64,000 nucleotides of DNA. Source: Acanthacorydalis orientalis (Eukaryota > Arthropoda > Insecta > Megaloptera > Corydalidae). This document shows positions 24,758-38,222 of the stretch, in pieces. The position numbers were made by a program, and so were the translations under genes. The notes beneath the pieces are model-generated. The model searched no databases and was not told where the DNA came from. It worked only from the letters and a program-made list of their open reading frames with translations. Location: NCBI GenBank assembly GCA_034766995.1, contig CM068315.1, positions 12,186,510-12,250,509 on the forward strand. Direction: 5' to 3'. The stretch's first letter is position 1; each line of letters begins with the position of its first letter.

Positions 24758-24787
24758 TGAAGAAAGCACGTTACGTTGGAGTGCAAG
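24758..24787 (+). CDS. unc-13: unc-13 coding micro-exon, start of C2A domain
   Basis: A 30-base exon. After a T-run and GTTTCAG acceptor it reads TG AAG AAA GCA CGT TAC GTT GGA GTG CAA G and ends at a consensus donor (GTAAGA). Residues are (V)KKARYVGVQ, matching the first beta-strand of the Munc13/UNC-13 C2A domain (VKKAKFDGAQ in the mammalian protein). Both flanking introns are phase 1: the first base of the Val codon is in an upstream exon not identified here, and the final G joins the next exon to make Ala. UNC-13 primes synaptic vesicles for fusion at the presynaptic active zone by acting on syntaxin and SNARE assembly. The preceding exon with the start codon is not located with confidence. 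The call depends on the two following exons, which are unambiguous. Confidence 0.9.
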
Positions 24788-26368
24788 GTAAGAATTAATT
24801 AACAAGTTTCGTACGTGACGCAAGTACGTTTGAATGCGAGTACAGGATGTAGTTAATTTGTTTTAGTAGTAGGTGAATGTTTTCCAACAAATTAAAAGTG
24901 TGACATGTATGTCTGCATGCAATATTCATGCGATAATTGTATCTTTCGTTTGCGTAGCGAGTGTAATTTTTGAATGTATTATTAGATTAATTAATTTCTG
25001 TGTTATTGATTATTGATTGAATATTTTATACATAATTTTGCGCCTGTAATACCATTTTATAGACACTCTCCTAATTTCATTTTATTTGTAGTCATATATT
25101 ACTTTTTTATAATGTCATTCAGTTTACATATATTTGAAGTTAAGCTTAAAGTTAAATATTTCTAAGTATTAGTTTAATTTCAATGTTATTTATACTTTAT
25201 AATTATTTTTCAATTTGTTAGTCATATATGATGTTATATATATATATATAACCTTTATTATTATTTAATTTTTATTTTATTTTGAAATTAGTACTATTGA
25301 ACCTCATTTATTTTTTTTATAAATATCACATTGATCTACATAGAATCGACTAGACATGAATAATAGTTCCCAAATTCAAAAAAGTGGTTGTTAGAAACAT
25401 CTTTATAATTTTTACTAGTAGACAAAAAAAGCATGAAATTTTAAAATCTATAAGTTCTAAGATAACTAAAAAATAATTTATGTCTAGTTAAAATTCATAT
25501 ATATTGTTATTAATACTTGTTATTTCTTATTAATTTATTAGTTAGGATACAGTACAATTCACACTTTTGACATAAATAAATAATATTATTTAATATTGAT
25601 TAAGTTAGATTATTTTAGATACAGATTAAAATTATTTTTATAAATTTAAATTATATACTTTTAAATAAAATTAATATTATTTTAAAATTTTCGATTAGAA
25701 TAACAAATTTTAGTAGGTTTTAAATGAGATTGAATTTGGTTCGCTAATATTTAGTTCTATGTAAGTGTATATGTAGTGTGATTTTATTGTAGTCTAAAGA
25801 AAAACTTATATCCTTTATTGTCTTTCAATAGTAAAATATTTCATTACTTTATTCGTATATTTTGTAGATTTTAGTAACATTTTTTTGTATATATTGATTT
25901 TAGTTAAATTCTTATATTAGGTTACTTAGAGATAGGTTATATAAATATTTTATACTTGTAAGAATAGTTCAATAAAATAGTTTCTATAAAACGAAATATA
26001 ATTAAAATTTAAATATTGATCTATTTTTTAATCATTAGATATGTTGAGTTTCTATGATAGAAGTCAATTTATTAGTAACCATTTTTTTGATCTTCTTTTC
26101 ATTAATAAAAATTATTCTTTTATGAATGTACCATTATTTATTATTAGAAATATGAATCTGGTAGTAAAAACTCTGATTAATGAAAAAAGTTGTATTTTTG
26201 AATAAGAAACCCATATAAATATTATCTTTGTTTTATAATTCTATCGGTTATTATTTTTGTTGACTGCTGATATTCATTTTATCATCTTCAGGTATTTTAA
26301 ATGAGTAAAGTTTCATATTTAAAATTTAAGAAATTAATTTTTCCTTAGGTACTAATTTATACACAATG
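24788..26368. other. unc-13 intron, AT-rich, nothing else seen
   Basis: A short (TA)n at about 25236-25250. No transposon ends or exon recognised. Confidence 0.55.
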
Positions 26369-26376
26369 GTTTATAC

Positions 26377-26731
26377 CAGTTGTATTCAAACTTTGTCGAC
26401 TCACGGAACACTTAAGATTATATTTTTTTACGGAACTTCTACCATACCCAGAAAACTCAAAATGTGTACTTCACAAGTTTTAATAAAAATCAGCCATCTT
26501 ATATGACTACATTTTATTATTTACAGCTAATTGAGCGGTGTTGTAATGTGTACTCATAAATATCGTTTTACTGCATAATAATAAGTATTTATAGAAATAA
26601 AATAAATTATTATAATTTAACTATTTTGAACTTTTAGCTTTTTTTAGAATTTTTTCTTCAAAATTTCTTTCGAATTTTAACTTGGACTCGCAGAACCTTA
26701 TGTTCTCTCGAACACAGTTTGAATAACACTG
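26377..26731. mobile_element. hAT-like MITE, 355 bp
   Basis: Terminal inverted repeats cagttgtattcaaactttgt and, at the right end inverted, cagtgttattcaaactgtgt agree at 17 of 20 positions. They start CAG as in many hAT elements. The flanks gtttatac (26369-26376) and gcttacac (26732-26739) look like a diverged 8-bp target duplication (6 of 8). The interior is AT-rich with no coding content, so it is non-autonomous. Confidence 0.8.
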
Positions 26732-26739
26732 GCTTACAC

Positions 26740-27648
26740 CAATCAATATATACATTCAGAACAAATGAATCAAAATTTAAACGGAAATAAAATCAAAATT
26801 TTACTTCCACGCTAGTCTATGATTGACGAGTGACTTGTTGGTTCACTCAGGTATTAACTCTCAGGAGACAACTTGTTTCCGTATTACATATACCAAAGTT
26901 ATAATTATTTGTGTTCGTACCTGTGTTCTTGTTAATTTATTGTTCTGACAGTATTCGTCATTTTGAACTGTTAGTTATATCTTCTATTATTAAAGTTATC
27001 TTAAGATAGAACATGTTCCTTAAATAACGGCAGAGGAAATTATAAAATTGCCAGATTCAAAGAAAGAAGATCAATCAAATCAATACAATACCAAATGAAA
27101 TTTGTTAAAAATCATATGTGAAATTTATACCTTAAACAGATCTATGATAAATAAGTTCACATTACACATAGTAGTCAATAAAATTATCGGTCAACAGGAA
27201 TAAAGTAAGAATATTACTTACAATGAATTTGTACAAAGATAAATTATTACTGAAAACTAGTTCAAGTTAAATAACTACTCCTGTGGTTATCTAGTTCATA
27301 CGAATGGCAATCCTTTTAAGATAATTTATCAAGTAAAAGATTTAAATATAAAAAGAAGTATAATTTAAGATTTTACAGTTTTAAAAAATTATCTGATTCA
27401 TTACAATGACAAAAACTACTTTTATTATCTTAAATTACTCTCACAACTCTGCTAGTATGCATTAAATTACAAAGTTAGTATTTTAACAAACTATCGTTTA
27501 CTTACGTTATGAAAAAAATGTTTTAGTACAGAGTTATTACAATTTTATTATATTTATAAAAAATATTTTAAAAGAGAACTCATGATTATATAATAATTTT
27601 TGTCTTAGATAACACAAAGATATTTTATAAATATTTTCTTTTAAAATA

Positions 27649-27694
<46 letters not shown>

Positions 27695-29233
27695 CAGATT
27701 TCTGGTTAAAATAGCAGTCGAGTAATTTATGTATCCCTCCATAACATAATGTTATTTTGGATGACATTTAACATACGGGCATGATTTTTAGTCAATTCCA
27801 ATGTTCTTAGCTGCAGTCTATCAGAAACTCTTTTAGCATATGATGTTGTAATTAGGTTTATCGAAGAATGATGAGTGATTATTTGTAATTTGACAAATTT
27901 TGTTAAATTTAATTGATTTGAGTACGAATTAGTATAGAAAAGCTTAATAAAATTGCTTGCTGCGTTTGTTTATGTATTTTTTAGTATATTGTTGCTTATA
28001 TTAATTTATTAATATAACTGAAAATATTAAGTAATACTATTAATTTATTTTTTCCATTTAATAAAAAATTAAACATGTAGTGAAGGCAAAAAAATAAGTA
28101 AAAATTTAGTAGTAGTTTACATTTAAATTTTAGTATTTCACAAGAATTTATACAAAGAAAATTGTTTTTGTGTAGTATTGTTTTATATATATATATAATA
28201 AATAAATGCTTAAAATTGAAAAAAAATATGATAAAATATATATTAATTTAATTATATATTTCCATTGTATATAATCTTGAGAAATAATCAATATTATAAA
28301 TGAATGCAAAAAATAAATATAGAAATGTATATAGAACTAAAATATAAGATTACCTAGAATTAAAAGTAGCGTAGTAGTAGTATTTAGCCTTATTTTGCAA
28401 AAAAAAAATATTTTTCTTTATATAGATTTTTTGAGTTAATATTTTTAAGTATATAATACAAAATTTGATAGTTTAATCTTTTGTATGTACTTTTAATTTC
28501 ACGCAACCGGTTTCGATGTATTAACATCCTCAACAGGAGAAAATAGTGAGTAAAAACTGAATTATTTTTATTACTAAAATAAGATTTCTTAATTTAAATT
28601 TATGTGAAAATGGAGTATGATGTTTTAGTTTATTGAGATTTGTTTTTTATTTATACATACATTTATATTATGTGATTTATGTTCAATCTTTTATTAATTA
28701 TAAAGTTTTTTATACTTCTTGTAGAAACAACTCAGTTTTTACATTTTTCGGTTTTAATATTATTTTTCAACAAATATGTAGAATTCAATACACGAAAAAA
28801 AAACAAATATCAATATGAAGTGTTTGGTAAATTCAAACACCATAATTCATGTTTTTATAATGAAAAAAAAGAGAAAAGTTCTTGTTAAATATATTATACT
28901 GTTATTTGATGTAATGTATAAGTTGCATGTTATACACTTGCATTAATGTACATATTAAATCCATTTTGAATGTTGAAACAGTTCAGTAACCATTGAATTG
29001 GTGTATTGGCTTATCGGAATGTCAATTCATGGAATAACTGACATATATCCATTATCATTCTCTCTGATTGTTGTCACCCATATATGTATAAATAAAAAAA
29101 AAAAAATTTGTTAAATCATGATTGTTTTCCTTTGAAAATCTATCAGGTTGAAATGAAATTGAGTTTTCGCTGATTATCTTCGATGTAGGCTTTTTGTTTA
29201 GCTAATCACAAACATTTGTAATCTATGTTTATG

Positions 29234-29270
<37 letters not shown>

Positions 29271-30360
29271 GTATGTGTGTGTGTGTGTGTTTCTGTATAT
29301 ATAGAGAGAGAGGGAGAGAGATAAACAAATCTACAGGAAAAATAAACATGTATTCTTTTATTTTATATTGACACACATATATAATTCTTTTAAAAAGTAA
29401 ATATATTTATAACATTATTTAGTTTATAAAACTAAAATTCTTTTATTAGTAAGAAAAGAAAAACTTGTACTGGTTACTCTTCTATTAGATTAAAAATAAT
29501 TTGAAATTTAAATGAAATTTCTCATAGAAAATTATGGAAGAAAAAACAGAAATAAAATTACATATACAATTAAAAATGATTTTAATCTTTGTTTACACAA
29601 CAATTCTATATTTCGTTCCATATTTTTTCATATGTAGTTTATTCTGAAACTTTAAGAACGAATGATAGGTCTGTAGAGAATCGAAGTTTCATCCTTTTAA
29701 TATCCTTTTTACATATGCGACTGATATATCTTTCACAGAAGTTCAATGTTTTGTTATTGAAAGTATTTAAACTCGGGAAAATATCTTTATATGTGAATAA
29801 AAAGAATGTACTCTTAGATTCAAAGGTATATTGCATTTCATTACTTTAAAAGCATAGGGATTTTTCTATAACAATATCACTTAAGGAATTGAAAATTATT
29901 TCATAAGAAGAATATATGGTCATATGTAAAATCAAATAATAAAAATAAGTACTACTTAATACTAACAAAAAAAATGTAAGTCACTTTTATATTATTCATA
30001 GTTTTGAATAATTCTTGAAGTAATTTGAAAACTAAGCTTAATTTAATGTTTTTGCATCTATCTTGTAAATTTTTACAGTTTTATAAAATGTTTTCTTATC
30101 AATTAACTTTTTTTCGGGATAAACGCATATTAATGCATGAGATACGAGTTTAATGAATCACAGATAGCATGATTTGCATCATGTTTTATTTTAAATACAA
30201 CTTAATTAAAAACCTTTTTTGAACAAGTTCATGTTTTTATTACTAAGATTTTAAATAATTTTTAAAATAGTCTGAATGACTGAAGACAACAACTGTTAGT
30301 TTTATTTCTGAACTTATCCTTTCTTATCGAATATAATTTATCATATGTGTGTATTATTAT
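26740..30360. other. unc-13 intron, AT-rich, with microsatellites
   Basis: (TA)n tracts at about 27651-27691, 28183-28197 and 29237-29264; the last is followed by TG (29271-29291) and GA (29302-29322) runs. A short phrase at 28507-28541 (ccggtttcgatgtattaaca) may be a repeat remnant, but I cannot name it. No exon seen. Confidence 0.5.
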
Positions 30361-30878
30361 ATAGTTGGTAGGAAAATAATTACAGTTTTCGTTTTCTGAA
30401 TTCGAATCTTAATTTTTTTAATGAAACAATCGTTTCATCTTGTTCATGACAATATCATTTTAAAGTGCAGTTTTCGGTCTATATTTTGGCAAGAAAGACT
30501 TTGGTTTTATTACTAATTTTGCTTAAAATTGGGCTATTGAATTAAAGATGGGAAAGAGTAAATAAGAGCAATTTTTGCATGAGTTTAAAACGGCCGGTAA
30601 AGCAGTCGATAATTCTGATGTGATTACTGTAAAGGAAGTACGGTACAATGGTGGTTTCAAAAAAGATAAAGAAGGTCACGAATGTTTTTCTTCTGTTCCT
30701 AACGATCAACTGAAGGCGTTACTTGAATTAGAACCACGTACAATTCTAGAGCTTGCACAAAAGTTAAGCGTTAGTCATCCAACAGTTTTAGACCATTTAA
30801 GACAGGAAAATCAAAAAAATTAAAATGTATCTGAGTTTGAAGGACGTAAACCGCAATTATTTTTCTACCGACCTAATA
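30361..30878 (+). mobile_element. Mariner family A, DNA-binding-half-only copy (J1 deletion)
   Basis: Plus-strand copy, left end tagttggtaggaaaataatt, right end ttttctaccgacctaa. It contains an open frame (30575-30823) with the second HTH intact (NDQLKALLELEPRTILELAQ, then KLSVSHPTVLDHLRQENQKN), but the first HTH is disrupted by a deletion around the WFQKF motif. The catalytic half is missing through the J1 deletion. Confidence 0.86.
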
Positions 30879-31173
30879 ATATTACTCAGTGTTCAGATTT
30901 TAAGACTGTTATTTCGTAAGGTAATTATATATATTTAGATATTTTAAAATGTTTATTATTCTAAGAGAAAATCGATAACGTAATTTAATAAAGTTTTTGT
31001 GTTAAATATATGACATGGATTATGAAAATATAGACTAAAACAGGATAGAAGTGACAAAATGAACAGTGTGAAACAATTACTTTAAAATTCTAATTTTAAA
31101 AAGTTAATAAATCACATTTTAAACAATGATACAAAGTGCAAGTTTCCAATTAAACTGCAGATATATGCATATG

Positions 31174-31233
<60 letters not shown>

Positions 31234-31243
31234 AATATATATG

Positions 31244-31283
<40 letters not shown>

Positions 31284-31311
31284 TTGCTTAGTTATTGGGG
31301 TTTATATATAT

Positions 31312-31355
<44 letters not shown>

Positions 31356-32057
31356 AATATTTATTTAATTCATATTTCAAATAGTTTTATTTATATTTCA
31401 ATATGTGTTTTAAAACATTTATTTTGAGAAAACGATATTCGGATTAATTGATAACAAACAAAGAACAAATATTTTGTTCGACAAATAAAAACTACATTTT
31501 CAGATTTTTTGATAGAGCTGTGTATCAAATTAAAATATTACAAGTTTTTCTTGGCGATCACATAGTAAGATCGATAAGGATCGATATTAAATAAAAGATG
31601 TAAGCTGAGAGTTTTAAACTAAATATGAATAAATATTTGATATAATTATTTAGAGGAATTTATTTGAGGAAAATTAACAGTACTGTAATTAAATACAATT
31701 ATACAATATTTTATAAAGTATAATTTTGGATTAGTAATTAATAGTCTTACTCAATCAAGGTAATTATAATATGTTACATGTAAAAATTCTCTTAGACAAT
31801 AAAATAATGTAAAATTGTCATACATATTTATGAGATTTATTTCAAACAATATATTTTAACGGCATAAGGTAGGAATAAATAAAATTATATAAAACAGAAC
31901 TGATTCCTAGTCAAAATCTTAAATAATCATAACGATATATCGATTTTTATAGTCAAACTATATAATTTGTATTTTGCGTGACTTACGGTTAATGTTATTG
32001 TAATTATAGCTATATATACACACATATACATATACATATATATATATATATATACGT

Positions 32058-32103
<46 letters not shown>

Positions 32104-32360
32104 TGATTTTTCCCTACATAAAATTCATAGTCTCACTTTATAATTAGACAGATGACTTGGACTTGATGAAATATTTTCCTCGGTAGTTTTTAGAAAAGTT
32201 TGAGGTTCGTGGAAAAAAGAATTACAATCTTTTTAATAACTTACAACACGTTATAAATCTATAATTTTTTATTAACTTGAAATGGCGAGCCATACCAATT
32301 CGAACATATTATAATTTGTAAATATGATGTAAATTGGATTGTTGACATTGCATGATATTA
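30879..32360. other. unc-13 intron, AT-rich, dense microsatellites
   Basis: (TA)n tracts at about 31175-31226, 31250-31281 and 31303-31347, and a compound TA/CA tract at about 32011-32098. No exon seen. Confidence 0.55.
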
Positions 32361-33613
32361 TTAGGTTGGTAGAATAATAATTTCGGTTCATGACCTTTAA
32401 ATTCATATACATTTTTCTCAGCTAACAATTAACTTTATTAATCGAAATAAGCATCATTAGAATTGACATATTTTTGCTAATTAATTACAAGTTTATTTAC
32501 TCCAGTGGAGTAAAATTCTGGAGTACTGGAGTTGATATAATCTCGAAATGCAGTTTCTGTAGCAGCTTGGTTGTTCAAGATCTTACTCAATTAGAAGTTA
32601 TCGAAATGCTTAAACAAGTGATAGTCTATTAGCGAAATGTTTGATGAGTATGATGGATGAGGCAATGTTTCATAGTCCAATTCGTTCAACTTTTGGAGGG
32701 TCAATCGTGCAACGTATATAGTCGTATAACAGGATTGGACGGTTTCGGTTAATCAGCGGTGACAAGACGTCCCAGTTCTTGGTGCATTTTATCAATTTAT
32801 TAACAATAACTATCAGCTGTAATGGTTTCGCCAGGATTAAAAAATTGTAGTGGATTATCTCGAGTGCAGACCATCAAACAGTTACTATAATTTTCTTTTA
32901 GCGTAATTTTGGATTCGAGAAATGCTTTGGGGCTTAATTTTTGTTCAATCATTATGAAGACCGCTTTCTGTGGTCGTAAGGGATCTTCTTTTTGTCGTTC
33001 GTTACAATAAGGTCGGGAAATAGATCGTTTTTATTGCATAAAAGGCGTAGCATGAACTTCGAAACGGCGACTTCTTTGTTTCCGTTCAGTTCATGTGGCA
33101 CCCATTTGTCAAGCTTTTTTGATTTTCTTAGTTATTTTTAGTGATTCGGAACTGTTTGATGACCAACGTCTACTTAAGTACAAGCTCTCGAATTATTGTG
33201 CCTGGTTCTGATTCAACAAATGCTTTTAGTTGATAGTTATGGACTGAAGAAGAACACCTGAAAACTTCATGTTCAAGGTTCTCGTCCCCGGCACGAAATT
33301 TTTGGAACTACCATATGTTGTACTTTAACACTATCTACACCAAAAATATCGTTTAGTTTATGAGCAGTTTCCGCCGCTTTATCACCCGTTTTGAACTCAT
33401 ACAAAAAAATGTTATTTTTTCTTCTTCTCAATCTTTAATTCAATAGCCGAATTTGAAGCAAAATTAATAATAAAACCAAAGTCGATGTAACCAAAATACG
33501 GACCGAAAAATGCACTTCAAATTGATATTAACACGAACACGATGAAATGACTCTTTAACTAAAAAAATAAGGATAGATTTTAGAGAACCGCAATTATTTT
33601 CCTACCCACCTAA
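32361..33613 (-). mobile_element. Mariner family A, near-full-length broken copy
   Basis: A 1,253-bp minus-strand mariner with matching ends (left ttaggttggtagaataataa; right, inverted, ttaggtgggtaggaaaataa) and TA on both sides. It is the only family A copy here with both halves of the transposase. The N-terminal HTH lies at about 33130-33450 (WFQKFRAGDENLEHE-like, then DYQLKAFVESEPGTIIRELV). The conserved linker LDKWVPHELNGN is at about 33075-33115. The rest down to about 32400 is the decayed catalytic region. Many stops and frameshifts show it is inactive. It defines what is missing in the short copies. Confidence 0.85.
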
Positions 33614-34319
33614 TAAAAATATATATTGACATCATTATTATATAACATTATATTTCTAGTATTATGCATAAATACAAATCTCGGTTCAAGTTCTGATTTA
33701 AGCCTTACTTATTTTCCTCTGCCTTAATGTTATTAATTATGGTTCATGTTTACATTTTAATCGAATTTATGAATAATTTCTTGGTTGTCAAATGATGAAT
33801 TTTCGCTTAGAAACAACGTTAGCTTGAAATTTGTCTAGACAAGAGTGGGAATTGCGTGCTACATAATATAAAATTTATAATGTCATGCGTAGGATGAAAT
33901 TATTCCAGAACATACAATGAATGATGTGTTTATAAATCAATGATTATGATGTGCATTTAAATACGTTGCGAAATAAAAGCAGTTTGAAAAATAAAATACG
34001 GTATGTACGTTGTTCAATTAGATGATAATTTGACTAGTTAACGATGGAAATGAGAATCAGTTTAGTCATCTATTTTCTAAGTATATTTTATAATAGATAT
34101 TTGGAACATGTTTAATTTATATAAAAATATCAATGATATTTTCGACATAATTTCTATGAATTTAATATCATCTCTAAAAATCGAAAAATTTTGTTATTAT
34201 TAATAACAGTGCTTAAAAAATTATTATTATTATTATTTTAATTTGAAATGAAGCGGATATGGTTGCACACATTTTATTTATCATCACTTGAAATATTTAT
34301 GGTGTAAATAATATAAAAG

Positions 34320-34359
<40 letters not shown>

Positions 34360-34509
34360 GTTTATGTATAGAATTATATAAAGAATGCAATAAATAAACT
34401 GAAAACGCATTGTTTCAAAAGTGTTACTTAAAATTCGATACAATTGTTAAATCGAAATTATTACTTTACTACTTTTTGAAGTCTTCCTATAAAATTAATT
34501 TATATAAAG
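33614..34509. other. unc-13 intron, AT-rich
   Basis: (TA)n at about 34320-34357. No exon or transposon end is clear. Confidence 0.5.
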
Positions 34510-35000
34510 TATCATCGTTGAGCTTGAATTCGATTTGAAAATGGGGTTTTATCATTTCGAATCATCAATGAAGAACAAACCTCTAAGCATCTCAGTTTCT
34601 GACCTGTCAATTCGTGCGGCACCCATTTATCCAGCTTTTTCATCTTTCCTATTGCAGCGAACTGACGAGAAACAGTCATAGCACAACACTTGAATCACAT
34701 ATGCGTGAGCTCAAACTTTTATATGTGGATTAGCTTTCAACATTGCTCTCAAATTTTCTTCGTTCACAATGGTTTTGGTCCTTCCTTGAGGTTCATTGTC
34801 GAGATTCATATTACCGGAACGAAATTTTTTGAACCATAATTGAATTGTTCTTTGGATAGCTGATCTTTCTCCGAAAGCTTCATTGATATTTCTATCTATT
34901 ACCGATGCATTGTGTTCCAACTTTAATTCATATAAAAAAAGTAGAAGCAAATATTTTATAGACACCATCATGAAAGGATGTAAAAAAATAAAAATAACAA
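34510..35000 (-). mobile_element. Mariner family D, 5' half of transposase
   Basis: Minus-strand N-terminal part of another mariner. An open frame at 34711-34971 gives FLYELKLEHNASVIDRNINE, then RTIQLWFKKFRSGNMNLDNE and the second helix region LRAMLKANPH. After a frame break it continues as VSRQFAAIGK, then KKLDKWVPHELTGQK and EVCSSLMIRNDKTPFSNRI near 34520-34640. It stops before the first catalytic Asp, so the catalytic half is lost. It differs clearly from family A in sequence. Terminal repeats were not found. It is a truncated pseudogene. Confidence 0.8.
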
Positions 35001-35150
35001 TAACTCAGTATTTAAAAACAATTGAAGGATACAGTACATTAATCAATTTCAAATAGCTGAACTTAAATATTCCACAATATTGCACAGAACCTTTCTCAAT
35101 CGTGATCGATTTCTGACTGACTGAAATTCAGCAAATTGATATGTTACAAT

Positions 35151-35219
<69 letters not shown>

Positions 35220-35527
35220 ATTTATGTATCTGTGATATTTAATAAGTGTTATTAAAAAGATGCTGTTTAATATATAATTGTGTTATAGTGAGTGTGTAAT
35301 ATAGTCATAAAATAATTTTTACCGTACATGTTTTATAATATAGAGCACGAAATAAAAAATCGCCCGTCCTTCTAAATTACAGTAAATTAATAGCATTGAT
35401 GAAACGATTATATTTTAATAAAATGGACATAAAAAGTTGGATTAAGTGCGTCTCAAGCTCTATACAACATAAAACACGCACGGCTACAACATACGACTAT
35501 TTATTTATCTACGCTTCTCGGTTTCAG
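35001..35527. other. Intron 3' end before unc-13 exon
   Basis: Compound (TA)n (about 35152-35203) and (TG)n (to 35219). The acceptor of the next exon is the GTTTCAG at 35521-35527. Confidence 0.7.
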
Positions 35528-35630
35528 CCGCGCAATTCAACACGTACGTCACGCTCAAGCTGCAGAACGTCAAGTCGACCACAGTTACTGTGAAAGGAGC
35601 TACGCCGTGCTGGGAACAAGATTTTTTATT
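35528..35630 (+). CDS. unc-13: unc-13 coding exon, central C2A domain
   Basis: 103-base exon between GTTTCAG and GTGAGT. With the G from the previous exon it opens with Ala, then [26 protein letters not shown] and CWEQDFL, and ends with TT that completes Phe in the next exon (phase 2). [16 protein letters not shown] and WEQDFxFE are hallmark strings of the UNC-13/Munc13 C2A domain. Within the C2 fold this covers beta-strands 2 to 4. In mammalian Munc13-1, C2A forms a homodimer or binds the RIM zinc finger, and lacks the aspartates needed for calcium binding. I also see no paired calcium-binding Asp pattern here. Codon composition is far more GC-rich than the surrounding intron. This is the strongest host-gene evidence in the window. 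Confidence 0.96.
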
Positions 35631-35747
35631 GTGAGTATACTACTCGACGATCGTTGTTGTTTTCTTGCTAATTATGTTTGTCGGCGTTCAAAACGAATTC
35701 TTCTTTGAACACGCTCCATTTCCTTTTTTAATGGACATTATACATAC

Positions 35748-35794
<47 letters not shown>

Positions 35795-35982
35795 ATAATG
35801 AAGCGTGAGATGATAACATGATGAGTAATATTTCTCAAAAGAATCATTCGTTGTTGTACTGAAATTTTATTGGAAATTAAATTAGGGTCGTTAATTGAGT
35901 ATATTTGCCTCCGTATGTATCTTTGTTATTTATGAAATTGGCGTGATAATTTATGTGTATTATTAAACCTTAATTTCTTATG

Positions 35983-36028
<46 letters not shown>

Positions 36029-36746
36029 AATTCTGTTATTTTAGGAATAAATTAAAAACTGTTCTATTTTATGTATAAAGCATGATTGTGTAATAATTTT
36101 TTAATTCTATTATTTTATTTTGCATGTGAAATTAAATAAACTCTGATTAAAAATGTTGTAAAATATTAGAGCATAACATTTTTTACATACATACGTTATA
36201 AATTTGTTTAAAATTCTCTATTAGCTTTATTTTAAAATTATGAGTTTGAATTTGATGAAGTATTAATTGTTTTAAGAAGACGGTGATTTTTTCATGGTCC
36301 ATAAAGCGATTTGAGATCAGTTTATTTAATTAAAAAATTAGAAGTGAATAAAACTTACTTTTTAAAAAAAAATCCCAGTACAAAAATATATACTTTTTCA
36401 TAAATTTTTATTTATGGGTAAAGTATTTTATTTACACGTATTGCATCTTTATTCTATAGATATAAGTATATGAAGACAACAATTGTATCTAAATAAAGGA
36501 GTTCGCGTAATTGGATGGATTACGTTGTCTAATTTAAGAAAATTTTCTCGTTTCTGTTTTGAGAACCGGAAGTTTATATTTATTTTCAATTAATTGTGTG
36601 AAGTTTTCAATACATATTTTTATAATATAAAATAATTTGATATATTAATTTTAAAGTAATACATTCATTGAAATTGTTCGAAACATGATAGATTTCATAT
36701 TTAGTCCGAGTTTGATAAATGTACTTACATAGAATTATTTTTGTAC

Positions 36747-36790
<44 letters not shown>
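35631..36790. other. unc-13 intron with microsatellites
   Basis: (TA)n at about 35754-35787, compound CA/TA at about 35986-36028 and (TA)n at about 36750-36789, directly abutting the LINE. No exon. Confidence 0.55.
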
Positions 36791-36792
<2 letters not shown>

Positions 36793-37731
36793 GCAACTTT
36801 GAAGATGAAGCTATAGGAAGAAACAAAAAAGATGAAAATCTAGAACTGAATAAGATGGGGAGATGCAATTTCGCGCGGAATTATATATTGCAAACTTACA
36901 AGAAGTATTCAAATCGCTCGACTAGGAGGACAAAGGAATTGAAATAAAAGGTAAAAGATTAACTCACGTTCGATTTATTGATGACATCGTTATATTTGAA
37001 AATACTCTGACAGAGCTATAAAAGAGGATAGAAGAATTAGATGATGCTTGTCAAAAATTTGGCCTAAACAATATACAAGTGTTTAATGCATTTTTGTCTG
37101 CCCGAAAAAAATTGAAATAAAAAGAACAGAAATAGAGGAAGTTACGAAGTATGTCTATAAATGCTAGCTTATCAATAAAGATGGATCATTCGTTGAACAA
37201 TTAAACAGGAGAATAAAAATGGGATGGAACTCATTTGGATGAAACTTCTCGATATTAAAATCAAAAATCTCACTCTGTTTGAATAAAAAAGTATTTAATC
37301 AATGTATACTACCAGTTCTTACATATAGCAGCGAAACAGGTGTGCTTAAAGTCAAAATCATTCAGAGACTCCAAAAAATACAGAGAAGTATGAAAAAGCG
37401 CATGCTAGGAATAACAAGAAGAGATAGGAAAAGAATAGAATGGATACGAAAAAAAAACAGGAGTTCACAGATATAATAAAGAAGAGTAGATTCTGAAATG
37501 AAAATGGGAAGGGCATGTTGTAAGAAGAGAAGGCAACTGATGGACTTCAGAAATTATTAACTGAGAACTAAGAAATATAAAAAGATCAAGAAAGAGACCA
37601 ATGAAGAGTTGGGATAAGGAAATTAAAAATTTTATTGGAAATGAATGAAAAAGAGGTATTCAATTGTACAAAATGAAAATTACTGGAAGAGGCCTTTATC
37701 AAGCAGTGGATTGATGGAGGCTGACTACTAT

Positions 37732-37737
<6 letters not shown>
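36791..37737 (+). mobile_element. RTE-like LINE, 5'-truncated, reverse-transcriptase remnant
   Basis: Plus-strand 3' part of a non-LTR retrotransposon ORF. The frame, with stops and shifts, includes KRLTHVRFIDDIVIFENTLT at about 36955-37015, whose DD pair is the reverse-transcriptase catalytic motif (usually FADDIV). It continues with EIEEVTKYVYK, then INKDGSFVEQLNRRIKMGWN, NKKVFNQCILPVLTYSSET and RSMKKRMLGITRRDRKRIEW (37279-37476 is open), and ends with a GRGLYQAVD-like terminus. This C-terminal layout is that of RTE/BovB-type elements. A short ATT-rich tail precedes a (TA)n tract. The 5' end is lost in another (TA)n tract. Two shorter 3'-end fragments lie at 12167 and 54361. Confidence 0.87.
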
Positions 37738-37788
<51 letters not shown>

Positions 37789-38169
37789 CATAGATAAATA
37801 GATATGCGAAAGAAAATAAATTAATTTTTAAGATGTGTAAATCGTACTTTTTATATACTTTCTTAATTACCATAAATATTTAACACGCAATGAAATGTCC
37901 CCCTTTTTAATATTTTTTCTTCCTAAATTTATTTATTTTAATAATATTTTTTTACGATTTTATTTTTTATTTACAAAGTTAATGAAATAACATGCTTTTG
38001 TAATAAGAGGTGTTTGTATTTTCGAACAACATGTAAACGATTATCAATTAATCAGAACACAAAATGAAATAAATATAAAAAGCAATGTATTTATAAACAA
38101 AACACATTGCTGTAATGATTTAATCATTGTTGTTTTTGTAAGGTCTGTATACTTACATTCGTATACACA

Positions 38170-38222
<53 letters not shown>

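Noticed and set aside
28507..28541. Phrase ccggtttcgatgtattaaca with following catcctcaacagg as a known repeat
   Set aside because: It looks like wording seen in insect repeats, but I cannot name the element or find its ends here.
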